From an uncultured Faecalibacterium sp. (GTDB taxonomy: Bacteria > Bacillota > Clostridia > Oscillospirales > Ruminococcaceae), in the NCBI GenBank assembly GCA_934512105.1, contig CAKSWQ010000028.1:1-28635 (forward strand): a stretch of 28,635 nt of DNA, given 5' to 3'. Both the position numbers and the translations under genes were made by a program. The notes below the pieces were generated by a model. It did not search any database, was not told the DNA's origin, and worked only from the letters and a program-made list of their open reading frames with translations. Shown here piece by piece: positions 15,588 to 23,272 of the stretch (the first letter of the stretch is position 1; each line of letters opens with the position of its first letter).

Positions 15588-16550
15588 TTATTCCGTCTTA
15601 GTAGGGCGAATGGTCACCTCGCCGCAGCGCAGCGCCTCGGTGCGGCCGCCCTCCCGCTGCACCACCAGCCGCCCGGCATCGTCGATGGAAAGCGCCTGCG
15701 CGGCGTAGGTCTCGGTGCCGGTGCACACGGTCACCCAGTGGCCGGGCACAAAGCAACGGGCGCGGTACTCGTCCAGACATTCAAAGCCCGGGCAGAGCGC
15801 CAACAGCTCCCGCCCGATGGCACCCGCCAGCGCCGCCCGGCTTACCGGGGCGGGGCCGCCGGGGTATAAGCTGCCTGCTTTGGCGGTCAGCTCCGGGGGA
15901 AAGTCCTCGGCGGTGGCGGTCAGGTTCAGCCCGATGCCCACCACCAGCCATTCCAGCTGGCCGCTTTCAAGGTCAGTGCCGGCTTCGGTCAGGATGCCGC
16001 ACACCTTTTTGCCCTTGTAATACAGGTCGTTCACCCACTTGATGGCAAGTTCCAGCCCGCACAGCGTCTGCACCGCCCGGCACACCGCTACCGCCGCGCC
16101 GATGGTGGCGGTCTGGGCGTTGGCGGCGGGCAGCGGCGGGCGCAGCACCACCGAGCAGTACACCCCCTTGCCCGCCGGGCTGGCAAAGCTGCGTCCCAGC
16201 CGCCCGCGCCCGGCAGTCTGCCCGCCCGCCAGCACCAGCGTGCCGTGTTCAGCCCCTTCCAGCGCCAGCAGCTTTGCGGTGCGGTTGGTGCTTTCCAGCG
16301 TGTCGTACAGCTGCACCGGGGCGGGGTAGGGGCCTATCGCCTCGGCGCAGAAGGGGTCGCCGCCCAGCAGACGGTACCCCCGGCGGGAGGCTGCTTCCAG
16401 CGCATAGCCCTGCGCGGTAAGCGCCGCCGCCGCTTTGTGCACGGCGGCGCGGCTGACCCCCAGCTGCTGTGCCAGCTGCTGGCCGGAAATATAGGTGCCC
16501 TCGGCGGCGCTCAGCGCCTGTAAAAGCGCCTGACGAGTGGTAGAAGCCAT
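15588..16550 (-). CDS. birA: Bifunctional biotin-[acetyl-CoA carboxylase] ligase / biotin repressor
   Basis: It activates biotin as biotinyl-AMP and attaches it to carboxylase carrier proteins. The N-terminal winged helix lets it repress biotin genes. The 320 residues have a helix-turn-helix (about 17-40, SGQQLAQQLGVSRAAVHKA), the ligase loop GRGRLGR (114-120), the catalytic KWVNDLYYKGKKVCGILTE in the region 171-189, and an SH3-like C-terminal domain. GGGAGGA lies before the ATG. A TGGTACAAT extended -10 is upstream. The gene stands alone, with its own terminator. Confidence 0.95.
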   Translation of the reverse strand: MASTTRQALLQALSAAEGTYISGQQLAQQLGVSRAAVHKAAAALTAQGYALEAASRRGYRLLGGDPFCAEAIGPYPAPVQLYDTLESTNRTAKLLALEGAEHGTLVLAGGQTAGRGRLGRSFASPAGKGVYCSVVLRPPLPAANAQTATIGAAVAVCRAVQTLCGLELAIKWVNDLYYKGKKVCGILTEAGTDLESGQLEWLVVGIGLNLTATAEDFPPELTAKAGSLYPGGPAPVSRAALAGAIGRELLALCPGFECLDEYRARCFVPGHWVTVCTGTETYAAQALSIDDAGRLVVQREGGRTEALRCGEVTIRPTKTE

Positions 16551-16581
16551 GGCGAAAATCCTCCCTGTGTGCTATACTGCT

Positions 16582-16590
16582 ATTGTACCA
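16582..16590 (-). promoter_or_regulatory. Extended -10 of the birA promoter
   Basis: Minus strand TGGTACAAT at 16590-16582, about 30 bases before the birA ATG. No convincing -35 is visible; extended -10 promoters can do without. Confidence 0.4.
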
Positions 16591-16721
16591 TATCTGCGGA
16601 AGAAGAAAAGCTTGAAAATATTTTAGTTTTTTGCAGGAACCGCCGCCGCTAATTCGTATTAAAGACAGAAGGGCGGCGCAGAGCACCGCATCCAGAACCG
16701 GAAAGGAGGCCGTGCAGCGCG

Positions 16722-17267
16722 TTGACAACACAGGAATTCAGCACGATGGTGCAGAAATATCAGGCACTCGTGTACACGGTCTGCCACCAGCTGGTACCGG
16801 ATGTACAGGAGGCGCAGGACCTGACGCAGGAGACCTTTCTGGCGGCGTGGCGGGCCATCGACCGCTGCCCGCCGGGCTTTGAAAGGCAGTGGCTGGCGCG
16901 CATCGCCGCCAACAAAGCCAAGGATTATCTGCGCAGCGCATGGGTGCGCAAGATGAACACCCCCGGCGACGAGGTGCTGGCGCTGGAAGGCGCGCCGCCC
17001 GGTATGCAGCCGGAACAGCAGGTGCTGGAAGCGCTGGGCGAAGAGGAGCTTACCGGGATGATCTTAGATCTGCGCGAGCCCTACCGCACACCCTGCCGTC
17101 TGGTGCTGCTGGAACAGCACACCATAGCCGAAGCTGCAAGGCTGTGCGGCCGCCCGCCCAAAACGGTGGAAGCGCAGATCTACCGCGCCAAAAAGATGCT
17201 GGCGCAGCAGATCTTGCAAAACGACCGCATACCCTGTGAAAGGAGGAGCGTACATGGAACTGTTTGA
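16722..17267 (+). CDS. ECF-type RNA polymerase sigma factor
   Basis: This 181-residue sigma-70-family regulator has region 2 at about 5-75 (YQALVYTVCHQLV, AQDLTQETFLAAWRAI, then the -10-binding helix ending RIAANKAKDYLR) and region 4 at about 115-165 (YRTPCRLVLLEQHTIAEAARLCGRPPKTVEAQIYRAKKML in pieces, a helix-turn-helix). The likely start is TTG 16722, 12 bases after AAAGGAGG; ATG 16746 is the alternative but would remove part of region 2. It overlaps the anti-sigma gene by 14 bases. The signal it answers to is unknown; the operon suggests envelope stress. Confidence 0.9.
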   Translation: MTTQEFSTMVQKYQALVYTVCHQLVPDVQEAQDLTQETFLAAWRAIDRCPPGFERQWLARIAANKAKDYLRSAWVRKMNTPGDEVLALEGAPPGMQPEQQVLEALGEEELTGMILDLREPYRTPCRLVLLEQHTIAEAARLCGRPPKTVEAQIYRAKKMLAQQILQNDRIPCERRSVHGTV

Positions 17268-17775
17268 CGCAAAAGGCTGTCTGAGTGAGGAAGGCTTGCA
17301 GGCACTGGTCGGCGGGCAATTGGACGAAACGCAGCGGCTGGAAGTCGCCGAACACCTTGCCTACTGCGACCGCTGCATGGACCGCTACACCGCCCTGCTG
17401 ACCGATGATGTGCTGGAGCAGCCGCCGCGCTCCGCCCGGGGCGCGGTGATGGGCACCATCTGGATACGGCTGATGCAGAACACATGGGGACGCGCCGCCG
17501 TGGCCACCGTAGCCGCCGTGCTGGCGCTGACGCTGTGGCGCTCTGGTACGCTGGAACAGATCCTGCACACCGGGCAGCAGCTGAACACATGGCTGCCGCA
17601 GGCCACACAGCAGACCGAACCGGAACTGCTGGGCAAGCCGGTGAACGACAAAGCCCCGCAGCCATCCACCGCCCCGCTGGGCAAGCCCATAGAGGACAAA
17701 AAGCAGCTGACCGAAAAACTATCCGACGCACTGGATGCGCTTTTGCACCGCAGTGCAGACACCACTGAGAAATGA
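17254..17775 (+). CDS. Zinc-finger anti-sigma factor (membrane)
   Basis: It holds the upstream sigma factor inactive until a signal arrives. The 173 residues begin with a helical domain bearing HLAYCDRC, the Hx3CxxC zinc site of ZAS-type anti-sigma factors (His34, Cys38, Cys41). A single transmembrane helix lies at about 80-95 (VATVAAVLALTLW). A Pro-rich outer segment of about 75 residues repeats LGKP(V/I)(N/E)DK twice. AAAGGAGG precedes the ATG. Overlap with the sigma gene and with the next gene (ATGA) indicates coupled translation. Confidence 0.85.
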   Translation: MELFDAKGCLSEEGLQALVGGQLDETQRLEVAEHLAYCDRCMDRYTALLTDDVLEQPPRSARGAVMGTIWIRLMQNTWGRAAVATVAAVLALTLWRSGTLEQILHTGQQLNTWLPQATQQTEPELLGKPVNDKAPQPSTAPLGKPIEDKKQLTEKLSDALDALLHRSADTTEK

Positions 17776-17786
17776 GGGAACTGATT

Positions 17787-18512
17787 ATGAAGAAAAACGG
17801 GATCCTGACCCTGCTGTTTGCCTGCATCCCCGGTGCGGGACAGATGTATCAGGGCTATATGAAGCGGGGACTCTCGCTCATCACCATGTTCTGCCTGTTC
17901 ATTATTTTAGGCAGCACCACGGGGCTGGACGCGCTGGTAGTCGGCTGCTTCGTTGTGTATATGTACAGCTTTTTCGATACCTTCAACCTCCGCGCACAGC
18001 TGGCAGCGGAAAAAGCCCCGGAGGACGATTATCTGGTGCACTTTAATTGGCACGATGCCCGCATGACCCAGTTCATGGGCGAGAGCCACAAGCTGGTGGG
18101 CTGGGGGCTCATCGCACTGGGCGCGATCGTGTTCTACAACAACATCATCATGCGGGTGCTGGGCGATGTGATGTGGCGCTGGGGACAGGATAACCCCATC
18201 TTCCGCGCCATCTACCTGATGCTGGATTCCCTGCCGCAGATCGTGGTCTGCGTGGCGCTGATCGTGTGCGGCATGTGGCTGGTACGCGGCCCGAAAAACA
18301 AAAAGACCGGGCAGCCCCCCGAAGAAGAGGCCGAGGACTTCCGCGCCTACACAGCTGCGCCGCAGGCAGGGGATGCCGCGGACGCCGAGGACACCGCAGA
18401 TACGGACACCCATTTTGCCATGCCGGAGCTTTCGGCATTGCTGGGGGAGCCTGTGACCGGCGCAGAGCAGGACGAGACCCCTGCGGAGGATGACGATGAC
18501 CGAGCAGAATAA
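17787..18512 (+). CDS. Multi-pass membrane protein with TM2-like start
   Basis: The 241-residue protein begins MKKNGILTLLFACIPGAGQMYQGYMKRGL in sequence, where the PGAGQMYQG(x)nGL motif resembles TM2-domain proteins. About four helices follow (near 5-22, 28-54, 98-120, 137-162), then an acidic, disordered tail of about 75 residues. The start chosen is ATG 17787, 8 bases after GAGGG; ATG 17772, overlapping the anti-sigma stop, would add MRELI. It is third in the sigma operon, so it may be a target or a modulator of the anti-sigma factor. Function unknown. Confidence 0.75.
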   Translation: MKKNGILTLLFACIPGAGQMYQGYMKRGLSLITMFCLFIILGSTTGLDALVVGCFVVYMYSFFDTFNLRAQLAAEKAPEDDYLVHFNWHDARMTQFMGESHKLVGWGLIALGAIVFYNNIIMRVLGDVMWRWGQDNPIFRAIYLMLDSLPQIVVCVALIVCGMWLVRGPKNKKTGQPPEEEAEDFRAYTAAPQAGDAADAEDTADTDTHFAMPELSALLGEPVTGAEQDETPAEDDDDRAE

Positions 18513-19314
18513 GAGTGTAACGCCTACTCCGCCGGAGCAGAAGCCCGCAGAAAAGCCCCTGCGCCGGGTGGGCAGCCTGACCCTGGGCGCGTGCCTCATT
18601 GCGGCGGGCGTGTTCTTCCTGCTGTATTTCTTTGTGCCGGGCTTTGATGTGCAGCTGACCCTGAAAATTGCCCCGGCGGTGGCGCTGGTGCTGCTGGGGT
18701 GCGAGGTGCTCTTCTTTGCCGCCCGCCCCGGCCGCTGGAAGTACGATTTTGTGTCCGTGCTGGTCTGTCTGGTGCTGATGGCGGGCTGCTTCTGCATGGC
18801 GATGCTGCCCCTGCTGTGGGACGAGTTGAGCGGCGAAAACCGGCAGGCCATGAACCGCCTGAGCACACAGGCCATTGACGAGCTGTACACCGCCTGCAAG
18901 CAGGACGCGCAGGACATTGCCATCCAGAACATCAGCGGATGGCTGTACCTGAACGGTGCAAAGGCTGAGACCTTGCAGCAGGCTGCCGCCCTGCCTGCCG
19001 GAGATACCTGCCTGACCCTGACCGTGGAGCTGTTTGGCCCCTACGACAGCGCCGCCGCCTTTGCCCGGGACTGCTACACCCTGACCGCACTGGCAAAGCA
19101 GTGCACCGTGCCGCCGGAAAGCCTGCACTTTACATGGGATGCCCGCAGCCCGGCAGAAAGCAGCCTGAACACCGGCAGTCTGCTGTACACCGAGGACTAT
19201 TCGCTGGACCTGAGCGGCGCTGTGCAGCTGGACTGGACAGCGCAGCAGATGGAGCAGCAGACCGAGACCGAGTATCTGCTGGATGCAGAGAATATCCCTG
19301 ACGGGGAAGAATGA
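18496..19314 (+). CDS. Membrane protein of unknown function in the sigma operon
   Basis: The 272 residues comprise a Pro/Lys-rich cytoplasmic start (1-25) and three or four hydrophobic helices (about 28-50, 57-78, 85-106). An extracytoplasmic C-terminal region of about 160 residues follows, rich in Ala, Leu, Thr and acidic residues. No family recognised. The start ATG 18496 has GGAGG 6 bases upstream; the ATG at 18490 directly abuts that site and is less likely. It overlaps the preceding gene by 17 bases and ends the operon. Confidence 0.7.
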   Translation: MTEQNKSVTPTPPEQKPAEKPLRRVGSLTLGACLIAAGVFFLLYFFVPGFDVQLTLKIAPAVALVLLGCEVLFFAARPGRWKYDFVSVLVCLVLMAGCFCMAMLPLLWDELSGENRQAMNRLSTQAIDELYTACKQDAQDIAIQNISGWLYLNGAKAETLQQAAALPAGDTCLTLTVELFGPYDSAAAFARDCYTLTALAKQCTVPPESLHFTWDARSPAESSLNTGSLLYTEDYSLDLSGAVQLDWTAQQMEQQTETEYLLDAENIPDGEE

Positions 19315-19331
19315 AAAATGCCGCCGCACGA

Positions 19332-19456
19332 AACCCTCTCAGTCAAAGCCTTGCGGCTTTGCCAGCTCCCCCGAAGGGGGAGCTTTTTAGCATCTATCGT
19401 CAGCAGCGATGAAGCTCCCCCTTCGGGGGAGCTGGCGCGCAGCGCCTGAGAGGGCT
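19332..19456. repeat. Composite palindromic repeat after the sigma operon
   Basis: The outer arms AACCCTCTCAG (19332-19342) and CTGAGAGGG (19446-19454) are inverted. Inside are CAAAGCC/GGCTTTG, two AGCTCCCCC/GGGGGAGCT hairpins and GGCGC/GCGCC. The same units build the single element at 23273-23346. Confidence 0.8.
19364..19388 (+). terminator. Terminator within the palindromic repeat
   Basis: AGCTCCCCC and GGGGGAGCT form a 9-bp stem around GAA, followed by TTTT. It is 50 bases past the last sigma-operon gene and probably ends that transcript. Confidence 0.75.
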
Positions 19457-19471
19457 CGGCCCGCTAAAAAT

Positions 19472-19529
19472 AAAAGCATCCGCAACGAGCTTCGCTGATT
19501 TTCTAAAGCAAGTGCTGCGGATGCTTTTT
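19472..19529. terminator. Bidirectional terminator
   Basis: AAAAGCATCCGCA (19472-19484) pairs with TGCGGATGCTTTT (19516-19528) around a 31-base loop. T-runs occur on both strands. It separates the plus-strand sigma operon from the minus-strand tRNA. Confidence 0.7.
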
Positions 19530-19545
19530 GGTTTATGTGTAGTAA

Positions 19546-19583
19546 ACGAAAAACGCCCCGAAGTCCTAAACTTCAAGGCGTTT
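19546..19583 (-). terminator. Terminator of tRNA-Thr
   Basis: On the minus strand AACGCCTTGAAGT pairs with ACTTCGGGGCGTT (two G-T pairs) around TTAGG, followed by TTTTTCG. It starts a few bases past the tRNA 3' end. Confidence 0.85.
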
Positions 19584-19587
19584 AAGC

Positions 19588-19663
<76 letters not shown>

Positions 19664-19679
19664 ACATCACAGCTCGATT

Positions 19680-19708
19680 AGTATAGCACAGGTTGACCTG
19701 CTTTGCAA
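19680..19708 (-). promoter_or_regulatory. Promoter of tRNA-Thr
   Basis: Minus strand -35 TTGCAA (19708-19703), 17-base spacer, -10 TATACT (19685-19680), 16 bases before the tRNA 5' end. Confidence 0.75.
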
Positions 19709-19738
19709 GCATTTTTTGCAAAAAATAATATTTTTGCG

Positions 19739-19778
19739 CAAAAAAGCCCCCGGAGCATCCGCACACGCTCCGGGGCTC
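19739..19778 (-). terminator. Terminator of the secreted-protein gene
   Basis: On the minus strand AGCCCCGGAGC pairs with GCTCCGGGGGCT (one bulged G), followed by TTTTT. It lies 13 bases after the stop. Confidence 0.88.
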
Positions 19779-19790
19779 TGTGAATTGCGG

Positions 19791-20459
19791 TTACTTTGCC
19801 AAGCTGGTCAGGATGGGGTCGCACTGCTCTACGGTGGAGGAGAGCATCAGGTTGTAGGCGGTGATCATCTCCTGAATGGCGGTGAGGTTCTCCTTGGTCA
19901 GGGCGTAGCTCTGGATGGTGCCGTCCCGGCCGACGAACACGGCGGTGACGCTCTTGGCGTTCAGCCACTCGCTCAGCCAGCTGATCTCCTCGTCGCTCAG
20001 CTGGAACAGCTCCAGATCGAACCAGCAGCCCAGATCCTGATCGTAGCCGCCGCCGTACTCCTCGTCACAGGTGAAGGTGTACAGCTCGTCATCAGCAGAT
20101 ACGTTGACCGTTTTGATGTCCAGCTTCTTGCTGCCCACATAGGTCAGGATCATGTTGAAGGCAACGCCGTCGTCCTGCAAGAACATATAGGGGTACAGCC
20201 CGCAGGACTTTTTATCCATGCTGGCCTGCTCCTGCGGAGAGGAAAGATCCCAGCCGCCGGTCTCCTCGTCGTAGGTGACGGTGAACTTGGAAAAAGCGGC
20301 CTTGAGCTCGGCATCGCTGGGGGCGGCGTTGGTAGCCTCCACCGCAGCGGGAGCGGCGGGCAGTGCGGGTGCAGCAGCCGAGGCGATCATGCCGCCGCAC
20401 AGCATGGCGGCAGCGCACAGACCGGCAACGACGCGCCGGAATAAACGGGTTGATCTCAT
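19791..20459 (-). CDS. Secreted protein of unknown function (222 aa)
   Basis: A signal peptide covers about 1-29 (RRVVAGLCAAAMLCGGMIASAAA). An Ala/Pro linker and an acidic domain of about 170 residues follow, with FTVTYDEETGGWDLSS near 60-75, LYPYMFLQDDGVAFNMILTYVGSKKLDI in the middle, and a helical end. No family or catalytic motif recognised. AAAGGAG lies 9 bases before the ATG. It has a separate promoter, an upstream pair of direct repeats and a terminator, so it is an independently regulated single-gene unit. Confidence 0.75.
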   Translation of the reverse strand: MRSTRLFRRVVAGLCAAAMLCGGMIASAAAPALPAAPAAVEATNAAPSDAELKAAFSKFTVTYDEETGGWDLSSPQEQASMDKKSCGLYPYMFLQDDGVAFNMILTYVGSKKLDIKTVNVSADDELYTFTCDEEYGGGYDQDLGCWFDLELFQLSDEEISWLSEWLNAKSVTAVFVGRDGTIQSYALTKENLTAIQEMITAYNLMLSSTVEQCDPILTSLAK

Positions 20460-20503
20460 AAGTCAGTACTCCTTTCCATTTTCGAAGGGGGATCTCTGGT
20501 TTC

Positions 20504-20531
20504 AGTATACCGCAGCCCGGCGGAAAAGCAA
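20504..20531 (-). promoter_or_regulatory. Promoter of the secreted-protein gene
   Basis: Minus strand -35 TTGCTT (20531-20526), 16-base spacer, -10 TATACT (20509-20504). Confidence 0.6.
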
Positions 20532-20538
20532 GAAAACT

Positions 20539-20570
20539 GTCACGAAACGCCCTGCCGCAGTCACGAAACG
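20539..20570. promoter_or_regulatory. Direct-repeat regulator site, 21-bp period
   Basis: GTCACGAAACG occurs at 20539-20549 and again at 20560-20570, exactly 21 bp apart (two helical turns). The nearer copy ends 7 bases upstream of the -35 of the secreted-protein promoter on the minus strand. This layout is common for activators such as response regulators. Confidence 0.5.
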
Positions 20571-20573
20571 ACT

Positions 20574-22268
20574 TTAGCCCACCTGATGCTCTTCCAGCCA
20601 GCGGGTCATCTGCTGGGCAATGCCCTTGACGCTGCCCTCCTCAAAAGGCACCTTCAGCCCGGCGGTCTGCATCAGCTCGGTGTAGCTGGCAAGACCGGCG
20701 CGGCGCACCAGCTTGAGGTAGCGCTCCCATGCGTCCTTGTGGTCGTCCAGGCTCAGCAGGAAGAACTGCAAGGCCGCCATGGTGGACAGGCAGTAGTCGA
20801 TATAGTAGAAGGGGCACTCGTAGATGTGCAGCTGGCGCTGCCACCCGGCGCCGCGGCCGTAGAAGGGCAGGTTGTCGAAATCGATCCACGGGCGGTACTT
20901 CTTTTCCAGCTTGAGCCACTCGGCGTTGCGCTGGTCGGGGGTCAGGTCCGGGTTCTGGTACATGATATGCTGGAACTCGTCCACGGCGCAGCCGTAGGCA
21001 AGGAACACAAAGCTGTCCTCGGTGTGGAGCAGGGCGTACTTCTCGGTGTCCTTGCCGAACAGCAGGTGATGCCACGGCGCGGTGAGGAACTCCATGGCCA
21101 TGGAGTGGATCTCGGCGCTTTCCATGGCAGGGCATTCCAGATCGGCGGGCACGTTGGGGTCCCGCTCGGCTACATAGCCCTCAAAGGCGTGGCCGCACTC
21201 GTGGGTCAGCACGTCCACATCGCCGGAGGTGTTGTTCCAGTTGGCAAAGATGAAGGGTGCCTTGTAGCTGGGCAGGCTGGTCATGTAGCCGCCGGACATC
21301 TTGCCGGGACGGCTTTCCACGTCGAACAGCTCGTTGTCCTGCATAAAGTCGATGAATTCGGCGGTCTCGGGGCTCAGCTCATGGTACATGGTGCGGGCAG
21401 CATCCATGCGTGCCTGATAGCCCGGGATGGGCTTGGGGTTGCCGTCCTTGAAGATGATGGGCAGGTCGGTAAAGGTGGGGTGGGTGATGCCGGTGCGCTT
21501 GGCGCGCATAGCCATCACCTTTTGCAGCTCGGGCACAACGTCCCTTGCCACCTGATCCCGGAAGGCCTGAATTTCGGCCTGTCCGTAGCCGATGCGGTTC
21601 ATGCGCACATAGGAAAGCTCGCTGTAATCCTTGTAGCCCAGCACCTCGGCCTGACGGTTCAGGTTCTTGACGATCTTGGTGTACAGTGCGTCCAGCTCGT
21701 CCCGGTGGGCGTCAAAGTAACCGGCCTCGGCCTCGTAGGCGGCACGGCGCACGGCGGGGTCCAGATCCTCCTTGTAGGGGCCCAGCTGGGGGATGGTCAG
21801 CTGCTTGCCGTCCAGCTCCACCAGCGCGCCGCCGTAGATCTGCTGGTACTGGCTGACCAGCGCGTTGAACTCCTGCTGCAATTCCACGGTGCGGTCGTCC
21901 ATGCCCAGCACGGCGTTCTTCATACCGGCCACACAGGTGGTGCCGAAGTGCTCGGTAAGCGCCTCCACATAGGGGTTTGCCAGAAACGCCCGGCTGATCT
22001 CCACGCTGGCGTTGGTCACAGCGGGGCCGTTGGCATCAAAAAAGTCCTGTTCGGCCTTCCAGTAGGCATCGCGGGTGTCGCAGGTGTAGTGGATGTTGGC
22101 CAGCTGGGAGGCGGTAGTGTAGTCTGCAAAGGCGCGGCTCTGCTCGTAGTACACCTGAATAAGGGCGTTGCCGTCCTGCGCATCGGCGGCCTTGGCGGCC
22201 AGCTGCTTGCATTTTGCCAGCAGGGCATCGATGTCCGGGCGGGTATAGGTCATTTCGCTGAATTTCAT
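20574..22268 (-). CDS. M3 family oligoendopeptidase (PepF-like)
   Basis: This cytoplasmic zinc metallopeptidase cuts short peptides. The 564 residues contain the zinc and catalytic motif HECGH (356-360, in VLTHECGHAFEGY), with the third ligand in the Glu-rich helix PAMESAEIHSMAMEF (380-394). The DGNPKPIPGYQARMDAAR stretch and the closing GRGAGWQRQLHIYECPFYYIDY part are typical of the clostridial M3 branch. No signal peptide. The start is ATG 22268 with AAAGGA upstream. A TGGTAAGAT extended -10 lies about 50 bases before it. A terminator after the stop was not seen. Confidence 0.93.
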   Translation of the reverse strand: MKFSEMTYTRPDIDALLAKCKQLAAKAADAQDGNALIQVYYEQSRAFADYTTASQLANIHYTCDTRDAYWKAEQDFFDANGPAVTNASVEISRAFLANPYVEALTEHFGTTCVAGMKNAVLGMDDRTVELQQEFNALVSQYQQIYGGALVELDGKQLTIPQLGPYKEDLDPAVRRAAYEAEAGYFDAHRDELDALYTKIVKNLNRQAEVLGYKDYSELSYVRMNRIGYGQAEIQAFRDQVARDVVPELQKVMAMRAKRTGITHPTFTDLPIIFKDGNPKPIPGYQARMDAARTMYHELSPETAEFIDFMQDNELFDVESRPGKMSGGYMTSLPSYKAPFIFANWNNTSGDVDVLTHECGHAFEGYVAERDPNVPADLECPAMESAEIHSMAMEFLTAPWHHLLFGKDTEKYALLHTEDSFVFLAYGCAVDEFQHIMYQNPDLTPDQRNAEWLKLEKKYRPWIDFDNLPFYGRGAGWQRQLHIYECPFYYIDYCLSTMAALQFFLLSLDDHKDAWERYLKLVRRAGLASYTELMQTAGLKVPFEEGSVKGIAQQMTRWLEEHQVG

Positions 22269-22463
22269 GGAAAATCCTTTCCGGGGCAGTTCCCCCTTTG
22301 GTATCTTGTGTTCATCTTACCACGTTCTGCGCCAAAAGAAAAGAGGAATACAACCAGACTTCATTCGGAAAACAGATTCCCATAAGGGAAACAAAAGTCC
22401 TACGTTTATACAACACTGCTAAAAATATAAACGCTCCTTTGGCAAAGATGTCTGTTTAAGCGC

Positions 22464-22492
22464 TTGCAGAGCGTCAAAAAAAGGATTATAAT
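22464..22492 (+). promoter_or_regulatory. Promoter of the THF riboswitch-folT transcript
   Basis: -35 TTGCAG (22464-22469), 17-base spacer, perfect -10 TATAAT (22487-22492). The expected start falls just before the aptamer. Confidence 0.8.
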
Positions 22493-22501
22493 GGCATCAT
22501 C

Positions 22502-22597
22502 AACAGAGTAAGACCCTGCGCGTTAAGTGCCGCATCAACGGGGAGTTGTGCTGCGGACGAAGGTATTGACCGCGGTGCAGGGTCTGCATCCCGCTGC
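22502..22597 (+). ncRNA. Tetrahydrofolate (THF) riboswitch aptamer
   Basis: The order of conserved pieces matches the folT-type THF aptamer: GAGTA, a 9-bp stem AGACCCTGC (22511-22519) with GCAGGGTCT (22577-22585), GCGTTAAGTG (22519-22528), GGGGAGTTG, GGACGAAGG, CGCGGTG, and the terminal TGCATCC. It binds reduced folates and here precedes a folate-family transporter gene, the canonical target. The downstream segment 22598-22640 acts as expression platform. Confidence 0.88.
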
Positions 22598-22612
22598 TGC
22601 ATGGACTTGGGT

Positions 22613-22638
22613 GCAGGCGAGAGCCGTCTGCGGTTTTT
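22613..22638 (+). terminator. Riboswitch-controlled terminator
   Basis: GCAGGCG (22613-22619) pairs with CGTCTGC (22625-22631), followed by GGTTTTT. Its left arm overlaps GGGTGCAG (22609-22616), which can instead pair with CTGCATCC (22584-22591) of the aptamer. Aptamer folding with folate would free the terminator, so this is an OFF switch by inference. Confidence 0.65.
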
Positions 22639-22665
22639 GCCCGGAAGTGAATGTTGTTGGAATTC

Positions 22666-22707
22666 ACGCCCTCCTTTGTGCGGTCTGTCACAGGGGAGGG
22701 CGTTTTT
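22666..22707 (+). terminator. Second intrinsic terminator in the folT leader
   Basis: ACGCCCTCC (22666-22674) pairs with GGAGGGCGT (22695-22703), followed by TTTT. It lies between the first riboswitch terminator and the folT start. CCTCCTT in its left arm is complementary to the folT ribosome site AAGGAGG, so it may also influence translation. Confidence 0.7.
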
Positions 22708-22747
22708 GCGTCCTGCCTGCTGTTCCTTTTTAAGGAGGACAACTACG

Positions 22748-23260
22748 ATGAACGACAAAAAAACCTCGGTGCGTACCCTGACCATGCTGGCTTTGCTGGT
22801 AGCCATGAGCATCGTGTTCAGCCGGGTGCTGAGCATCTCCACCGGTTTCGTCCGGTTCAATCTGGGCAGTCTGCCGGTGCTGCTGGCAGCGGTGGTGTTC
22901 GGCCCCGGCGCAGGTTTTGCGGTGGGCGCAGTGGCCGATATCATCGGCGGTGTGCTGGCGGGCTACGCCATCAACCCGCTCATCACGCTGGGCGCGGGTG
23001 CCATCGGCTTGGTGGCGGGCTTTGCATGGCAGAAGCTGAACCGCCTTTCCACCAACCTGCGGCTGGCAGCCAGCGTGCTGCTGGGGCACTTTGTGGGCTC
23101 CATGGTCATCACTTCGCTGGCGCTGCGCCTGTTCTACGGCTATCCGTGGGCAACGCTGGCAGTGCGCATCCCCAACGCCCTCATCCTCAGCGCCGTGAAC
23201 GTTGTGCTGCTGCGCATCCTGCTGGAAAACCGCAGCCTGATGAATCTGGCAAAGAAGTAA
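22748..23260 (+). CDS. folT: Folate-family ECF transporter S component
   Basis: This is the substrate-binding membrane subunit of an energy-coupling-factor transporter. It works with a shared EcfA/A'/T module encoded elsewhere. The 170 residues start VRTLTMLALLVAMSIVFSR and contain the folate-family motif STGFVRFNLGSLPVLLAAVVFGPGAGFAVGAVADIIG (about 30-67, given here from the translation in overlapping form), with six hydrophobic helices. The THF riboswitch upstream independently supports folate as substrate. AAGGAGG lies 9 bases before the ATG; the open frame continues upstream through the terminator but has no start there. Confidence 0.9.
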   Translation: MNDKKTSVRTLTMLALLVAMSIVFSRVLSISTGFVRFNLGSLPVLLAAVVFGPGAGFAVGAVADIIGGVLAGYAINPLITLGAGAIGLVAGFAWQKLNRLSTNLRLAASVLLGHFVGSMVITSLALRLFYGYPWATLAVRIPNALILSAVNVVLLRILLENRSLMNLAKK

Positions 23261-23272
23261 GAAAGCTGTGAA

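Noticed and set aside
16636..16660. Possible ECF sigma autoregulatory promoter (GGAACC ... CGTATT)
   Set aside because: The motifs are only 13 bases apart, whereas ECF promoters need about 16-17; too weak to annotate.
20586..22385. 599-codon open frame on the plus strand opposite the oligoendopeptidase
   Set aside because: Antisense shadow of GC-rich coding sequence: no ribosome site, no recognisable motif, and the reverse strand carries an intact M3 peptidase.
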